DNA of 64,000 nucleotides from Rebecca billardiae RCC1528 (lineage: Eukaryota; Haptophyta). The translations under genes were made by a program, and so were the position numbers. This document shows positions 40,801 through 49,591 of this stretch, one piece after another. Location: assembly GCA_965240325.2 (NCBI GenBank), contig OZ251222.1, positions 3,224,001-3,288,000 on the forward strand, in the 5' to 3' direction. The first letter of the stretch is position 1. Every line of letters starts with the position of its first letter. The notes below the pieces were generated by a model. It had not been told where the DNA came from and did not search any database. It saw only the letters and a program-made list of their open reading frames with translations.

Positions 40801-42103
40801 GGCGGCGCGGGAGGCGGCGACGGTGGTGGCAGCGGCGGCGAGGCCGGCGGCGACGGCGGCGATCCGGGTGGCGGCGACGGAGGCGGCAGCGGTGGCTGCG
40901 TCGGCGGCGCCGGCGGCGGGAAGGGCGGGCACACGCCGAGCGACGACAGATCCGGGTTGAAGCGCGCGTTCGTGTCGAATGCCACGTTGGCGCACACGCA
41001 GCTGCCAAACGTGCACGCAGAGTCGTACTGGAAGCCGCCGCTCACCAAAGAAGTCATCAGCTCGACCTCGGTCGGCATCTCCCCGTCGAGGGAGTTGCTG
41101 TCCATGCGGAAGCGAGACAGAGCCGTGAGCGCGCCCAGCTCTGACGGCACCACGCCGGTCAACGCGTTCTGAAACAGGAAGAGCTGCGCGGACATGCGCG
41201 TCAACTGGCCAAGCTCGGTCGGGATGGTGCCGCCCCACGTCGTGGCATACGCGTCCAGGTGGGTGAGGCTTGTCATCTCGCCAAACTCGGACGGGATGGA
41301 GCCGACGAGCGATTGCTGGTGGACGCGCAGGTCGACCAAGTTGGCGAGCGCGCCGATCTCGGTTGGCACCGTGTCCACCGCCAGGCTGTACATGTGCAGC
41401 AGCGTCAGCGCGGTGAGGGCTGCTATCTCAGACGGGATGGCGCCGGTGATGCCAGCGATCTGCGCGAGCATCATGAATGTCATACCCGTCAAGCTGCCCA
41501 GCTCTGACGGCACGCTGCCGCCCACGCCGGCGAAGCGGAGATCGAGCGAGGTCACGCGCGTCATCTGGCCGATCTCGGACGGGAGCGAGCCGCTCAGCGA
41601 CTGCAGGCTGGGCAGGAAGATGTTCGTCACGCCCACCATGGTGCCAAGCTCGGTTGGAAACGTGCCAGTCAGCGGGTTGGTGTAGAAGCTCCTGCGGAGG
41701 GGCGGGAGCGCGCGATCACGTCAGAACGCAGGGCCATGTGCGCGACGATTGTCGTGCGCGCGCGCGATGGGCGACAGTGGCCAGTCGTGCAAACGTGGGC
41801 AGGCGCAGGCGAATGCGAGCGCATTTGGCAGGCGCGCAGAGGCGCGTACAGAGCTGGCACGTTGACCATGTAGCCCATCTCGGTGGGTATCGTTCCGGTG
41901 AGCCCCGCGTTGTCGTACGCGATCGGGGTCGCGACGGCGTTGCACGTCGCCTCGTCGAAGCTGCCAGAGTCGGGGAAGCAGTAGACGTGGTCCGTGCGCA
42001 GCCGGGAGCGCATGGCTTCCGCGTTCGCCATCGGAGCACGTATCGCCGCCGCCACGAGCACCAGCATGATGGCATCACGGACGCACGGCACTCGTCGTCC
42101 CAT
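22822..42103 (-). CDS. giant LRR / proline-rich / GCTD-repeat single-pass surface protein
   Basis: Nine-exon model on the minus strand: 42103-41850, 41691-40006, 39847-38162, 38003-36318, 36159-34474, 34315-32630, 32471-23576, 23458-23378, 23256-22822. The lengths sum to 18,096 nt, exactly 6,032 codons (6,031 residues). Exon 1 has a signal peptide (DAIMLVLVAAAIRAPMANAE) and the Cys-containing cap LRTDHVYCFPDSGSFDEATC. Each of exons 2-6 (1,686 nt) encodes about ten plant-type LRRs (LTGSIPSELG-like), a Cys cluster (CTFGSCVCA), about 250 residues of PPSPPP, and a new cap. Exon 7 has the sixth LRR block, about 980 Pro-rich residues (about 3147-4130), 52 Cys repeats (about 4133-5757) split by a globular insert (about 4792-5077), and more PPSPPP. 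Exon 8 is the membrane helix (VGIIVAIAICGCAILLALVG, then LFVLRRK). Exon 9 is the cytoplasmic tail with five SRASEP-like motifs. Likely a cell-surface adhesin, wall or receptor-like protein; ligand unknown. Array copy number could be affected by assembly. Confidence 0.82.
23887..28757 (-). repeat. about 52 'GCTD..A.NYDS.A..DDGSC' protein repeats
   Basis: Within exon 7 of the giant gene the coding strand carries 25 repeats (28757 to about 26780), a globular insert of about 285 residues, and 27 more repeats (about 25925 to 23887). Each is 20-25 residues plus a short linker, with consensus GCTDxxAxNYDSxATxDDGSC: two Cys, an aromatic after Asn, and an acidic pair. The same repeat type is common in secreted proteins of Bacteroidetes and marine protists. 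The Asp/Asn spacing suggests metal binding; this is inference. Repeats are diverged at DNA level, unlike the LRR array. Confidence 0.85.
28760..31715 (-). repeat. proline-rich PPSPPP tract (G-rich plus strand)
   Basis: About 3 kb coding for nearly uninterrupted Pro/Ser/Ala/Leu (PPPSPPPSPP) in exon 7. It contains nested repeats: a block of roughly 490 bp near 31030-31520 is repeated near 30530-31020, and several copies of a unit with ALPPQPPPSPPPPPSPPPSP lie further on. Such runs in algae and plants are typical extensin- or pherophorin-like rods, often hydroxylated and glycosylated. The plus strand is a continuous GGCGGN run. Confidence 0.85.
31030..42003 (-). repeat. tandem array, 1,844-bp unit, about six copies
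   Basis: Identical landmarks (for example the MVGVTNIFL codons) occur at 41639, 39795, 37951, 36107, 34263 and 32419, exactly 1,844 bp apart. Each unit holds one 158-bp intron and 1,686 bp of exon (562 codons), so units can be gained or lost without frameshift. Internal units differ at only a handful of sites, including in the intron. The outermost LRR blocks (at 41639 and 32419) share GMTFMMLAQ while the four inner ones read GMTLIMLAQ. Confidence 0.95.
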
Positions 42104-42742
42104 CCCGCCCGCTTTTCGGCCGATGATCGAAACCTTGGTGTAAGCCTTGGTGTAAGGCGCGGTGCAGGCGCGCTCGCGCGGCCGGGGGCCACGCCTGCCT
42201 ACAGAATAAGAGACGCACACAGCTCATCAACGCCCGTAGAAATAATATTATAAGAAGATCATCATCGTCATATCAAGTTTTACCCCGCCACGATCTACAG
42301 TTTACTAAGAATAAGAGACGCACACAGCTCAGGCAGGCGAGATTGACGCCCTCATTTGTTTGATCATTCGACTATTGAAAAACGTCGTTTTTATCATAGG
42401 CTGGTTCGTCAACGGCCCTTCTCCTACCCATTCTATGATTTAACGACACCTACTCGGGCCGGGGGTTTGGCGGTAGCGAAGTTTGTAACTTTAACAGACT
42501 GTTTCAGCTTCGTCGGCGTGCGCTATTTTGAGCGCGCGCCTATGAAGGCAGCTGCTATTCAAAGACGAGTCGCCTATGAAGCCGGCTCCTATGTGCGAAT
42601 AGCTTACAGGTACCTTACTTGGGAGCTGGCGCTCATAGGGCTTCACCGGCCGCGAGGCTGCGCCATGCCGCCCATCTGCACGTCGCCGAATCGGCCGCAA
42701 ATCGGATGCGAGCGGCGAGGCGGAGGACGGCAAACATTCGCC
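42104..42742. other. upstream region of the giant gene, repeat motif copies
   Basis: The 5' flank of the giant minus-strand gene. It carries two copies of the dispersed GAATAAGAGACGCACACAGCTC motif at 42201-42225 and 42298-42345. At about 42432-42451 it shares a 20-bp sequence (CATTCTATGATTTAACGACA) with the reverse strand near 48390. No gene is recognised between 42350 and 42740. Confidence 0.5.
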
Positions 42743-43158
42743 ATGAGCGTGCTGACGTTCCTTGTTGCGTGCGCCGCCGTCGTGCTTGCTCCTGCCGCGG
42801 GCAAGCAGGCGCGCAAGCTGCCGTTCACGCAGAAGTACATTTCCAATCGTTCAGCGCGTGCGCCGAGCTGTCGATCCAAGTACATGGCGGTTGGGCGACC
42901 CTCTCGCCGTTCGTGGACGCTGCCATACCGTACTGCGCGAACTCTTGCTGCTACCTGCTCGGCCCAGCTGGCACGAAGGTGGGGCGCGAGGCGTTCTACT
43001 GGCAGATGTCTGGCAGTAGACACCCTGACCTCGCAGCTGATGCTTCCCTCAGTGTGCTGTCCCAGTTGACAGACATGTCGTGGCTTGCGTCTCGGGGACA
43101 GATATTCATCTCCAGTCGCGCTTCGCCGAGCTACGCCCTGCGCAAGCCGCCTCAGTGA
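42743..43158 (+). pseudogene. secreted-protein gene with a frame disruption
   Basis: An ATG at 42743 gives a good signal peptide (MSVLTFLVACAAVVLAPAAG) followed by KQARKLPFTQKY. Codon bias then moves to another frame near 42835-42850, continuing as FQSFSACAELSIQVHGGW, IPYCANSCCYLLGPAG and a stop at 43156-43158. The second part is clearly coding-like and contains six Cys. The only GT...AG that would join the frames is a 20-nt segment (GTAC...TTCAG), too short for a normal intron, so a frameshift in the gene or in the sequence is likelier. Length would be about 138 residues. Family not recognised. It lies downstream of, and divergent from, the giant gene. Confidence 0.45.
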
Positions 43159-45858
43159 GCGCCGCTCTGAAAGCCTCACCGACCTCTGCGTTCTGTCGCG
43201 TCGTGATCTCAAGCGTGCGATACGGTTGAGCTGCTTGCGCACGGCGTGTAGCTCGAGCTCGCGCGGGGCTTGGCGAAGCACACGTACGTGCGGAGAGCCG
43301 CACTGCTCTCGGCTTACGCCGCGCTCGTCCGCGCGATGGGCGCGGGCACGCTCACCGGTCAGCGCGCGCGCATGAGCTGCGCGCGCTGATCGCCGGTGAG
43401 CTCAGAGCTGCGCGCGCTGCCGGCAGTCATCCCTGAGAGTGCTGCGCGGCGAGCGGCGGGCGAGGCGCCAGCGGCAAATCTCGCACTCGTCGACTTGGCG
43501 TTCATCATGCTGCCCCCGCTGCCGCCCGACGCGATTGGCCTGCAGTTGAGGTCGCCAGGGCGACGCTGCGCCCGCTCCTAGGCGCAACCGGCGGCTGAGG
43601 ACGAGTCGACGGGATGCAGTATCTGAGTATGACTATGAGTAGTCGCTGACCGTTGACGATGATGCTACGCGTACTACTATACTGACGATTTTGACGCGCT
43701 GCTGGCCTCGGCGGCCATCAGCTGAGCCTGCGCGTGAGACTTGTTTCTCCCACTGCTGCCATCCGCCGCCGGATATGTGACTACGTGTGAGCCGAAGATT
43801 AGCACTTGAGCTCGGCGCCAGCCCGATCGAGAGCAGCCTGAGCCTGAGGCCGGGCCCGGACGGGCGGACAGTCTGACCAGCTGCAGACGACTCGACGATC
43901 AGCTGCTGACAGATGATCACGGCGACATGATGACGATGGGCGCAGTCGCGAAAGACCCACCTGTCACAGCCTACTGCAGGATGCGCAAAGGGTTGCTCAG
44001 CATTAGATATCTGCTAAGGTGACAGGAGCTGTAGCCGCGGGCCGCAGCGCGGCGCGCAGCGCGCATGCATGCACGCGCGCCTGACAGATGCTCCGGGCAC
44101 GAATGATTGCCCTCAGCTCGACCCAGACGAGTTGAAGCATGGCAGAGTGGTGCCGTGCACACGTTCACATCGATGGCCTTGCGACCATACAGTCTTGCCA
44201 TGACCATGTACGCCCGCGAGGTCAAACCACAGCTGTGGCTTTGGATCAGGTCCGCCGAGCACCACCGCGGTACAGGCCCAAGCCTTGGCAGTGCGAGCAG
44301 TCCTCTTGAGTTCGGCGAACTGGAAAGCCTGCATCACCTGGCCCACAGTGCGCAGCATCGCGAAGCTGTGGGCCAGATTGATCCCCGCGCGAACAAGACC
44401 AAGGGCAATGCTCGCTACGTGTGAGCAGGTGCTGATTCTCCTACGGCACCCGCTCGGGAACTTGTGCCCCGGTCTCGACATCTGGGTATCGCCCGGATCA
44501 TGGGCCGGCGCATTGGCCGCCGCGCCGCCCGTCCCATCAACGCAACAATCGCAGCTGCGGCCTGCTTGCACCTCCGGTCCCGCGTCCTCCCCCGGCGCGG
44601 CCATCACCGTCGTGCGGCATGGATCGCGTCCGCCACAGTCCCGCGATTTTCCGAAAAAGCGGCCGCCGATTTTTCGGAAAATCCTTACCACCAAACCCCC
44701 GGCTTGTCAGACAAACCCACGGGGGACGGCCCCGCGCGCGCACGGCGCGATGGCGGCCTCACGCGGCGCGCTCGGACGCGCACCCACGGCCGCTGCGGGT
44801 GCGCGCGCGAGGTCGGCGCGGCTCAGGACACCTCTGGGGCTCAATCGCGCGCGCTCCCGCCCGCCCTTGCCGCCCTCGCCGCGCGCAGGGCCCGGCTACT
44901 TTCCGCGCAACGCGTCCAGAAGGCAGCCCACCGCGCGAGAGCGCGTGCGCGCGTGTGCCAGAGGCCCAATTAAGACGAGCCACGGCCTCTGCCCGATGGG
45001 CCTAGGTGTTGGCGCATCGATGAGCCCCCGCGCGCGACGATGCCCGCGCATACTCAGCGCGGAGATGAGCGGTTTTGTTACTTGGTGAGCAGATTGTTCG
45101 AACAGCTCAAATGCACATGTTGCAGCACAGTGCGTTCTTGGGCACCTGCTGGCCGTAGACAGTGCGCTCGACATGTGTGCGATCGCCTGCAGACTCGTGT
45201 GCACCCACGCTCATGGCGCGGTGTGGTCCGATCTGGAGCCGGTCATCTGTGAGTCGGCCGGTCGCCGCAATGGCGTGCGCGCCGTTCACGGCGGGCCGGG
45301 GCTCGCGCCAGCCGGGCATGCCGCCATTCGTAGGGAGGTATAGAGGCATGAGCGACGAAGCAGACCGCAAGGTGTCGGAAGTCGACGCAACAGATGTGCT
45401 AGCCTAGTTGTTGCTCGAGGCTATGCGTGGAGAAGAAGCAAGGCTGACTAACTGGCGGCGGCGCGGCCCGATGACGATTCTCCGACTGGCCCGTCTCACA
45501 TACATGCGTGCGGTCTGACTGATGCCAGCATGGCTCAAGGCGCAGCGTTCATGCTCAGTACTCTCAGGCCGCTCGCACAGAAGTGAAAGTACCCAACCGT
45601 TGAATACCTCAGGGGCGCACGCGTGCCGACCATCATGCTCGTCGGGCAGGCCTTCAATTCTCATCTAGAGCTGCGCGTGCCAGTTAGCAGGTCTTTGCGC
45701 GCATAAAGGGTGACGAGGGCGTGGACAAGACGGCGCAAATGCTGCCATCGGGTCTTCTCGCCACCACGAGGCGCCCGCGCACGGCTGTCAAGCTCGTATG
45801 CGGCCCTGGGCGCGTGGCGCAGGCGGGCCCTCGCGTCGCCAAGGGCGCCCCGGCGTTA
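43159..45858. other. gene-poor region, possible degenerate minus-strand ORF
   Basis: No gene is firmly supported over about 2.7 kb. A minus-strand frame at about 44113-44440 has a moderately protein-like stretch (LVRAGINLAHSFAMLRTVGQ then VMQAFQFAELKRTARTAKAW), but no start, domain or strong codon bias, so it may be a remnant. A hairpin lies at 44645-44683. The remainder contains Arg/Ala-rich chance frames only. Confidence 0.4.
44645..44683. repeat. perfect hairpin, 14-bp arms
   Basis: GATTTTCCGAAAAA and its inverse TTTTTCGGAAAATC flank an 11-bp GC-rich loop. AT-rich arms in GC-rich DNA suggest a small foldback element or a structured RNA. Confidence 0.75.
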
Positions 45859-48135
45859 GACTGCCCTGAGGGCAACGGCAACGGGGCTTATACTGCCCTG
45901 ACCCAGGCGCCGCGTTTCGGCCCGCACTGGGGCGCGGCCAGGGCAGGCCAAGGCGGCTGCCCTGACCTCTCAGGTCTCGGCAGGCTGTCCGTGGGCTCCG
46001 ACACGGCTCCGCTCCTCGCGTGCGACGCTTTCCGCCAATCGCGATACCGGCCCGCCCACCCCGCGTTGAAGCGCGCTGGTGCACGAGCTCGCATGTTGAG
46101 CGCCATGGACGCTCTACGTTGGGCAGCGCCTCGCTCGCTCGCGCCTGTGGAGCCGCGCGCGCGCGCGCGCGCATGCTCAAGAGCCGCCGCCCAACAGGGC
46201 ACATGCACGTACGCGAGAGCACTGCCCTGCTGCTGACGAGCGCAGTGGCTCGCATCTCGTAGGATGCGACGAATCCGATGTTTGCTTTCACCGCCTTGGA
46301 GCCCTCTCGCGCGTGGCCACCACAAGCACGCGCGTGCGCACGCACTGAGCAGCGCAGCGCAACACGGCGCGTGTGCTCTTCTCGCGCTGCCATCCATCTC
46401 CCGACGCAGAGGGCTCGAGCCTGTGCGCGCGCCTTGCCCTGCAGATGTGCGTATGCTCGCTGAACAGATTCGTGGGGGCGCCGAGCAGTCTGCGCCCACG
46501 CCGCCGACTGCTCAGGGCGGTGCAGGTTGGGGGATCAGCTTGAGAGTTGGCCTTGCGCCGCTGCTGCAGAGCCTAAGTCTCCTGGGACGCAGCCCTGGCG
46601 GCGCTGGGGGCGCGCATGGCGCGCGCTCGTACGGCCGTGGATGCGGCCGTGCAGGCCGAAGCCGCGTCTGGGCAGCCGCGAGAGAGCGCGTGGCGCCCTC
46701 CCATGCCGCGCGCCTCGCTCGCGCCACGTTCGCCTCGTCTCAGGTCAGCGCGTACGCGCACGCGAGCGCGAGCGCCAGCCGTGCGCGCAGCCAACTGTCA
46801 TCAGCTCGCGCGGGTGCGGGCCGCTGTGCGGTCGGCGTGAGTCAGGCGAGCCGCCGGGTGAGCCATTGGATGAGTTAGAGATGTCGTTGACGTGTAAACT
46901 GCTTCTCGCATCGTCGCGCTCGCGCCCCCGTGCCCCCGCGCCCGTGCTGTCATGTGACGATGCGTACGCAGCTTGTGCTACTTGCAGTGTGGCGGCCCAG
47001 CGCACACAAGTCTTGGAACACCTCAGATATGCACGTCGAAAGGAGAACGGCGTAGCTTCCGCACGGGGCGTGAGCGAGCTCATGCTAGACGAGGTCATTT
47101 GCTTAGCTGCTTAGCACCAACGAGATCTCAACCTCACCCGGCGGCTCGCCTGACTCACGCCGACCGCACAGCGGCCCGCACCCGCGCGAGCTGATGACAG
47201 TTGGCTGCGCGCACGGCTGGCGCTCGCGCTCGCGTGCGCGTACGCGCTGACCTGAGACGAGGCGAACGTGGCGCGAGCGAGGCGCGCGGCATGGGAGGGC
47301 GCCACGCGCTCTCTCGCGGCTGCCCAGACGCGGCTTCGGCCTGCACGGCCGCATCCACGGCCGTACGAGCGCGCGCCATGCGCGCCCCCAGCGCCGCCAG
47401 GGCTGCGTCCCAGGAGACTTAGGCTCTGCAGCAGCGGCGCAAGGCCAACTCTCAAGCTGATCCCCCAACCTGCACCGCCCTGAGCAGTCGGCGGCGTGGG
47501 CGCAGACTGCTCGGCGCCCCCACGAATCTGTTCAGCGAGCATACGCACATCTGCAGGGCAAGGCGCGCGCACAGGCTCGAGCCCTCTGCGTCGGGAGATG
47601 GATGGCAGCGCGAGAAGAGCACACGCGCCGTGTTGCGCTGCGCTGCTCAGTGCGTGCGCACGCGCGTGCTTGTGGTGGCCACGCGCGAGAGGGCTCCAAG
47701 GCGGTGAAAGCAAACATCGGATTCGTCGCATCCTGCGAGATGCGAGCCACTGCGCTCGTCAGCAGCAGGGCAGTGCTCTCGCGTGCGTGCATGTGCCCTG
47801 TCGGGCGGCGGCTCTTGAGCATGCGCGCGCGCGTGCTTGCGCGGCACCACAGGCGCGAGCGAGCGAGGCGCTGCCCAACGTAGAGCGTCCATGGCGCTCG
47901 ACATGCGAGCTCGTGCACCAGCGCGCTTCAACGCGGGGTGGGCGGGCCGGTATCGCGATTGGCGGAACGCGTCGCACGCGAGGAGCGGAGCCGTCGCCCG
48001 TCGGAGCCCACGGACAGCCTGCCGAGACGAGAGGTCAGGGCAGCCGCCTTGGCCTGCCCTGGCCGCGCACCAGTGCGGGCCGAAACGCGGCGCCTGGGTC
48101 AGGGCAGTATAAGCCCCGTTGCCCTCAGGGCAGTC
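45859..48135. repeat. large inverted repeat, about 1-kb arms
   Basis: The left arm 45859-46890 is the reverse complement of 47119-48135, with only scattered substitutions and small indels (for example a 6-bp GGCAAC duplication near the left outer end). The unique spacer is about 230 bp (46891-47118). The outer ends read GACTGCCCTGAGGGCAAC on each arm's outward side. The same open frames occur on opposite strands in each arm, but none has a recognisable domain. It resembles a foldback element or a palindromic duplication. Flanking target duplication is not evident. Confidence 0.9.
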
Positions 48136-48557
48136 ACCGCCGGATCACCCGCCAGGGCCCAGCGGCTGAGGCGGCCGTCTGACATCCGGACCTGCACCCT
48201 CGCCCTCGCTCGGGGCACAGCAGGTCCATGCGAGCCGCGCAGCGCAGGTGGATCGCGCTCCAGCAGCTCAAGGCCGCGCTCAAGCCATTCGATCGCGGTT
48301 CAGGCTATGCTCTGCCACCAGCGCCGACTTCGTGTCGACGATCGGGCACTGCCGACGACGAATCAGGAGACCTGCGCCGTCCTACCTGTGTCGTTAAATC
48401 ATAGAATGAGTCTAACGCCGGGGCTGGGCGCCGGAGCTGATCGGGGACGGCCCGGAGTTCTTGAGCCCCGGACCGGGAGGCTGCTGAAGCCTGAAGGAGT
48501 GAAGGGTAATTAAAACTGAGGAGGGCCAAGGCCGAGCCGCCCATCTACCTCTTCGCG
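48136..48557. other. intergenic, shared 20-mer
   Basis: Contains TGTCGTTAAATCATAGAATG near 48390, which is the reverse complement of the sequence near 42432-42451 and resembles the CGTCGTTAA 3' tail of the window's retroelements. No gene is recognised. Confidence 0.4.
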
Positions 48558-49001
48558 ATGGGCAAGGGCCAGTGCATCGACATAGTGAATAACACGCCAT
48601 TTACCCTAACGCCAGGGTCTGTGCATGCCATTGGCATGAACCAGTGGGGCCAATTCAATCCCATCCAGCCCGGCGCGACGTCGCATCAGTACCTTGAGTA
48701 CGAGACGGGCTTCCTCGGCTTGAGCGGCACCGCTGACGACCTCGCCTCCGTAACCTTCACGGTCGGCAGTGGAACGGGAGATCCGCCGTCCTTTGAACTG
48801 GATGCCAATGGCATGGACGTCGATCGCGTCCCCATGGTCTGGAAAGGTAAGCAGAACTCGACGCTTTCATCCAATGGCACGTGCGTAGACTCGAACACCA
48901 AGTACCTCCTCGAGCTCAGCGGCTCGAACCCCATCACTTTCTCCACGGGCAACGGTCCAATCAGCTGGGTTTGCCCTGCATGCAACGGAGACCCCGTCTG
49001 A
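48558..49001 (+). CDS. small single-domain protein, unknown; compositionally distinct
   Basis: A 147-residue ORF, ATG at 48558. There is no signal peptide: it begins MGKGQCIDIVNNTPFTLTPG. The sequence is rich in Gly, Thr, Ser, Asn and short beta-like stretches (SVTFTVGSG, YLLELSGSN, PITFSTGNG) and ends WVCPACNGDPV. It has four Cys. Third codon positions use A and T far more than neighbouring genes (ATA, CCA, TTT, CTA). The IVNNTPFTLTPG opening recalls compact all-beta proteins of bacteria and fungi such as lectin- or aegerolysin-like folds, but I cannot assign a family. An internal AAAG|GTAAGC could act as a splice donor, yet the frame remains protein-like beyond it. Acquisition by transfer is possible. 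Confidence 0.6.
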   Translation: MGKGQCIDIVNNTPFTLTPGSVHAIGMNQWGQFNPIQPGATSHQYLEYETGFLGLSGTADDLASVTFTVGSGTGDPPSFELDANGMDVDRVPMVWKGKQNSTLSSNGTCVDSNTKYLLELSGSNPITFSTGNGPISWVCPACNGDPV

Positions 49002-49591
49002 TAATATCCACCGAACATTCACGCACACGGAATCGACAATCGTCATCATCATGCTGCGCCGCGCTCTGACGCGTCTGCGAGTCGTTCATCGCCTCTGTCC
49101 CCGGACCGTGAGGCAGAGACTGACGCAGTCACGCACGGCCGGGCCGTGGGCGTGCCCCCCGAGTTTGGCCAGAATCTGTAGTTATTTCCGCGAAGCGCGG
49201 ACGTCCGCGCGCGCTGGTTATTTATCTGGTGGCGAATCGGTCTGTGCGATTCCCCTGACGCTGTACACTAACTCAGTTAGTACTAGTACTTAGTAGTTAT
49301 CTTCGGATGATAATGGCTTCGCCTTCTGCCCGTTCTTTCTGGCTACGGTGCATCCGGGCAGCCACGTACCCGCGCAACTTTGCTGTGAAGTGTGCCGAGC
49401 CGAGTCCGTACGGACTACGGTCCTGGGCTGCCGATGGGGCTCGGACTGGCGGACTCGGAGTATCCGGCGCTGCGATATACGGGCGGCCGCACGCGGGCCA
49501 CGGGTACCGCAGACCGACTATTCGTCTCTCGACACAGGCTTCACAGTTGACACTACTGTATACAGTAGTTACTTAGCTAAGCTACTAAGTA
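49002..49591. other. intergenic, no gene recognised
   Basis: AT-richer spacer between the small ORF and the 3' end of SURF4, with no feature beyond short TAGT/ACTA-rich stretches near 49270-49590. Confidence 0.5.

Noticed and set aside
44113-44694. Minus-strand ORF with a moderately protein-like middle section
   Set aside because: No recognisable domain, start or splice context, and it runs into the 44645-44683 hairpin; kept only as a possible remnant.
45859-48135. ORFs of 100-230 residues duplicated in both palindrome arms
   Set aside because: Arg/Ala-rich, overlapping on both strands, no domain or consistent codon bias; duplicated only because the DNA is an inverted repeat.
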